Source: Hyaloraphidium curvatum (taxonomy: Eukaryota; Monoblepharomycota; Hyaloraphidiomycetes; Hyaloraphidiales; Hyaloraphidiaceae). Taken from it: DNA of 64,000 nt. Positions within the stretch are counted from its first letter, which is position 1, and the number at the start of each line of letters is the position of its first letter. The translations under genes were made by a program, and so were the position numbers. Under the pieces are notes generated by a model. It ran no database searches and was not told where the DNA came from. It saw nothing but the letters and a program-made list of their open reading frames with translations. The stretch is from assembly GCA_025558095.1 (NCBI GenBank), contig JAIVFI010000022.1, positions 124,001 to 188,000 on the forward strand, written 5' to 3'. Below are positions 62,990 to 64,000 of the stretch, piece after piece.

Positions 62990-63574
62990 TCAGCACCTCA
63001 GCTCCTCCCTGATCTGGGCGATCTGCCTCCCCCCGAACCGCGCCTCCGCCTCCCGCGCCACGACGCTCCTCGTTTTCATCCTGTCGACGTACAGCACCCC
63101 GTCGAGGTGGTCCACCTCGTGCTGCAGGATCCGCGCCGGCCACCCCGACGCGCGCCACGCGACCGGGTTGCCGTCCGCGTCCGCGCCCGCGACTTCAACC
63201 TCGAGCGCGCGCTCCACCAGCGCCGCGTAGCCGGGCACTGAAAGACAGCCCTCGAAGAACACTGCAGTCGCGTCCCCGATCTTCGTCAGCACGGGGTTCA
63301 CCACCACCCGCGTGCCGGTCTCCACCCGGCCCCTCTCCTCCCTCTCCGCCGGCGTCAACCGCGCCATCCTTTTCTCCGTGTCCTCGACAACAATGACCCG
63401 CCACGGCTCGCCGATCTGCGGCGCGGCGATGCCGACACCCGGCGCGGCGCGCAGCGATTCGAGCATCCGCGAGACGAGCGCGCGGAGACCGGGGGTGCCG
63501 AGCATCGAGGCGGGGACGGGGCGCGCGGGGGCGCGGAGGACGGGGTCGCCGGCGACGACGATGGGGTCGGGCAT
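62990..63574 (-). CDS. Peptide deformylase, 194 aa
   Basis: Intronless; start at 63574. All three PDF motifs are intact: GVGIAAPQ (residues 46-53), EGCLS with metal-ligand C110, and QHEVDHLDG with ligands H152 and H156 and catalytic E153. The enzyme removes the formyl group from N-formyl-methionine of new bacterial, mitochondrial or plastid proteins. There is no room for a convincing organelle-targeting extension in frame upstream. Most fungi lack PDF, so this is unusual and could reflect an ancestral mitochondrial gene or gene transfer from bacteria. Confidence 0.93.
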   Translation of the reverse strand: MPDPIVVAGDPVLRAPARPVPASMLGTPGLRALVSRMLESLRAAPGVGIAAPQIGEPWRVIVVEDTEKRMARLTPAEREERGRVETGTRVVVNPVLTKIGDATAVFFEGCLSVPGYAALVERALEVEVAGADADGNPVAWRASGWPARILQHEVDHLDGVLYVDRMKTRSVVAREAEARFGGRQIAQIREELRC

Positions 63575-63663
63575 CGCGGGTGGCGGGGAAGCGGGATGGG
63601 AGCACCCTCGGGGTGTGCAAACTCTGGGACGAGCGTGCCAAAGGCAGCATCCAGCCGTCAGGC

Positions 63664-64000
63664 TCACGAGCCCGGGCACACCGACTCGATCGTGAAGCTC
63701 ACCCCCGCCCCCCTGAGCACGCTCCACAGCGCCACCGACAGCGTCACGGTGGTCACCAAGAGCGTCTTTGCGAGCCCCCAGGTCACCACGATCCCCACGA
63801 AGGTCGCCCGCAGGTTGTCCGCGGCGCACAGGGACGTCAGCAGGACGACGTGTTCCCGAAGCTCTGCGGCAGCGGGCTGCCCGTGCACCCTTGCGGCCTC
63901 GGCGAGCATGGCCTGGAGCGCGGTGCGCGCATCGAGGTAGAGTGACCGGACGTCGTCGATCTGGTCGTTGGCGGCGGGAAGCTGCGCGAGGTCGACGCAG
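63664..64000 (-). CDS. Multi-TM protein of an unnamed family (member C), C-terminal part
   Basis: An open minus-strand frame enters at the window edge and stops at 63664-63666; the N-terminal part is outside. It contains a coiled stretch (SLYLDARTALQAMLAEAA), then two hydrophobic helices (RATFVGIVVTWGLAKTLLV, TLSVALWSVLRGAG) and ends IESVCPGS. The end matches member B (55363-56937), including the ES-x-CPG signature. Membrane protein, function unknown. Confidence 0.7.
   Translation of the reverse strand, partial: CVDLAQLPAANDQIDDVRSLYLDARTALQAMLAEAARVHGQPAAAELREHVVLLTSLCAADNLRATFVGIVVTWGLAKTLLVTTVTLSVALWSVLRGAGVSFTIESVCPGS

Overview
The window looks like nuclear DNA of a GC-rich, intron-bearing fungus. 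Three things point there. Most introns I could reconstruct are about 50-65 nt long, GT-AG, and often begin GTGGGT or GTGAGT. There is a Zn2Cys6 transcription factor. There are fungal-style expansions of F-box, MYND, cytochrome P450 and Baeyer-Villiger monooxygenase genes. 6-pyruvoyl-tetrahydropterin synthase, an M11 (gametolysin) protease, a NeuD-like acyltransferase and a stand-alone peptide deformylase would suit an early-diverging (chytrid-like) lineage better than a yeast or mushroom, but the species is inference. I saw no tRNA, rRNA, CRISPR array or bacterial operon.

Layout. 1-12 kb: partial secreted protein, fungal regulator-like protein, membrane P-loop NTPase (KAP-like, 4 exons), class-V aminotransferase, frameshifted MYND protein, NeuD-like acyltransferase, secreted serine carboxypeptidase. 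12.5-19 kb: P450, BAP31-like ER protein, C-factor-type SDR, DOPA-dioxygenase-like protein, Sm D3. 19.5-28 kb: secreted beta-propeller/NPCBM protein, a 12-exon BVMO, an EXORDIUM-like protein, 6-pyruvoyl-tetrahydropterin synthase. 28.7-39.7 kb: WD40 protein, M11 protease, proline-rich membrane protein, small Cys-rich secreted protein, acyl-CoA thioesterase. 40.3-47.8 kb: a second BVMO (9 exons), an F-box/LRR gene split by a 1.5-kb intron, a multi-TM protein. 48-53 kb: ATP-grasp protein, peroxisomal acyl-CoA ligase, MYND protein. 54.3-61.5 kb: two imine-reductase-like paralogues flanking a multi-TM protein, an SDR and a Zn2Cys6 regulator, a possible small metabolic cluster. 61.6-64 kb: F-box/LRR protein, peptide deformylase, and the 3' end of a third member of the multi-TM family.

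The most unusual signals are: (i) the 1,496-nt intron of the F-box gene, whose 3' end is a 118-bp dispersed repeat ending within one base of the splice acceptor, with a TATA box, tandem repeats and a hairpin inside it; (ii) a 91-bp piece of the NTPase coding exon copied about 5.4 kb away; (iii) three members of an unnamed multi-TM family sharing a C-terminal CPG-type signature; (iv) the imine-reductase pair. Exon joins were made by hand from splice signals and reading frame. Where the exon lengths sum to a multiple of three and family motifs are restored I treat them as firm; unresolved junctions are stated.
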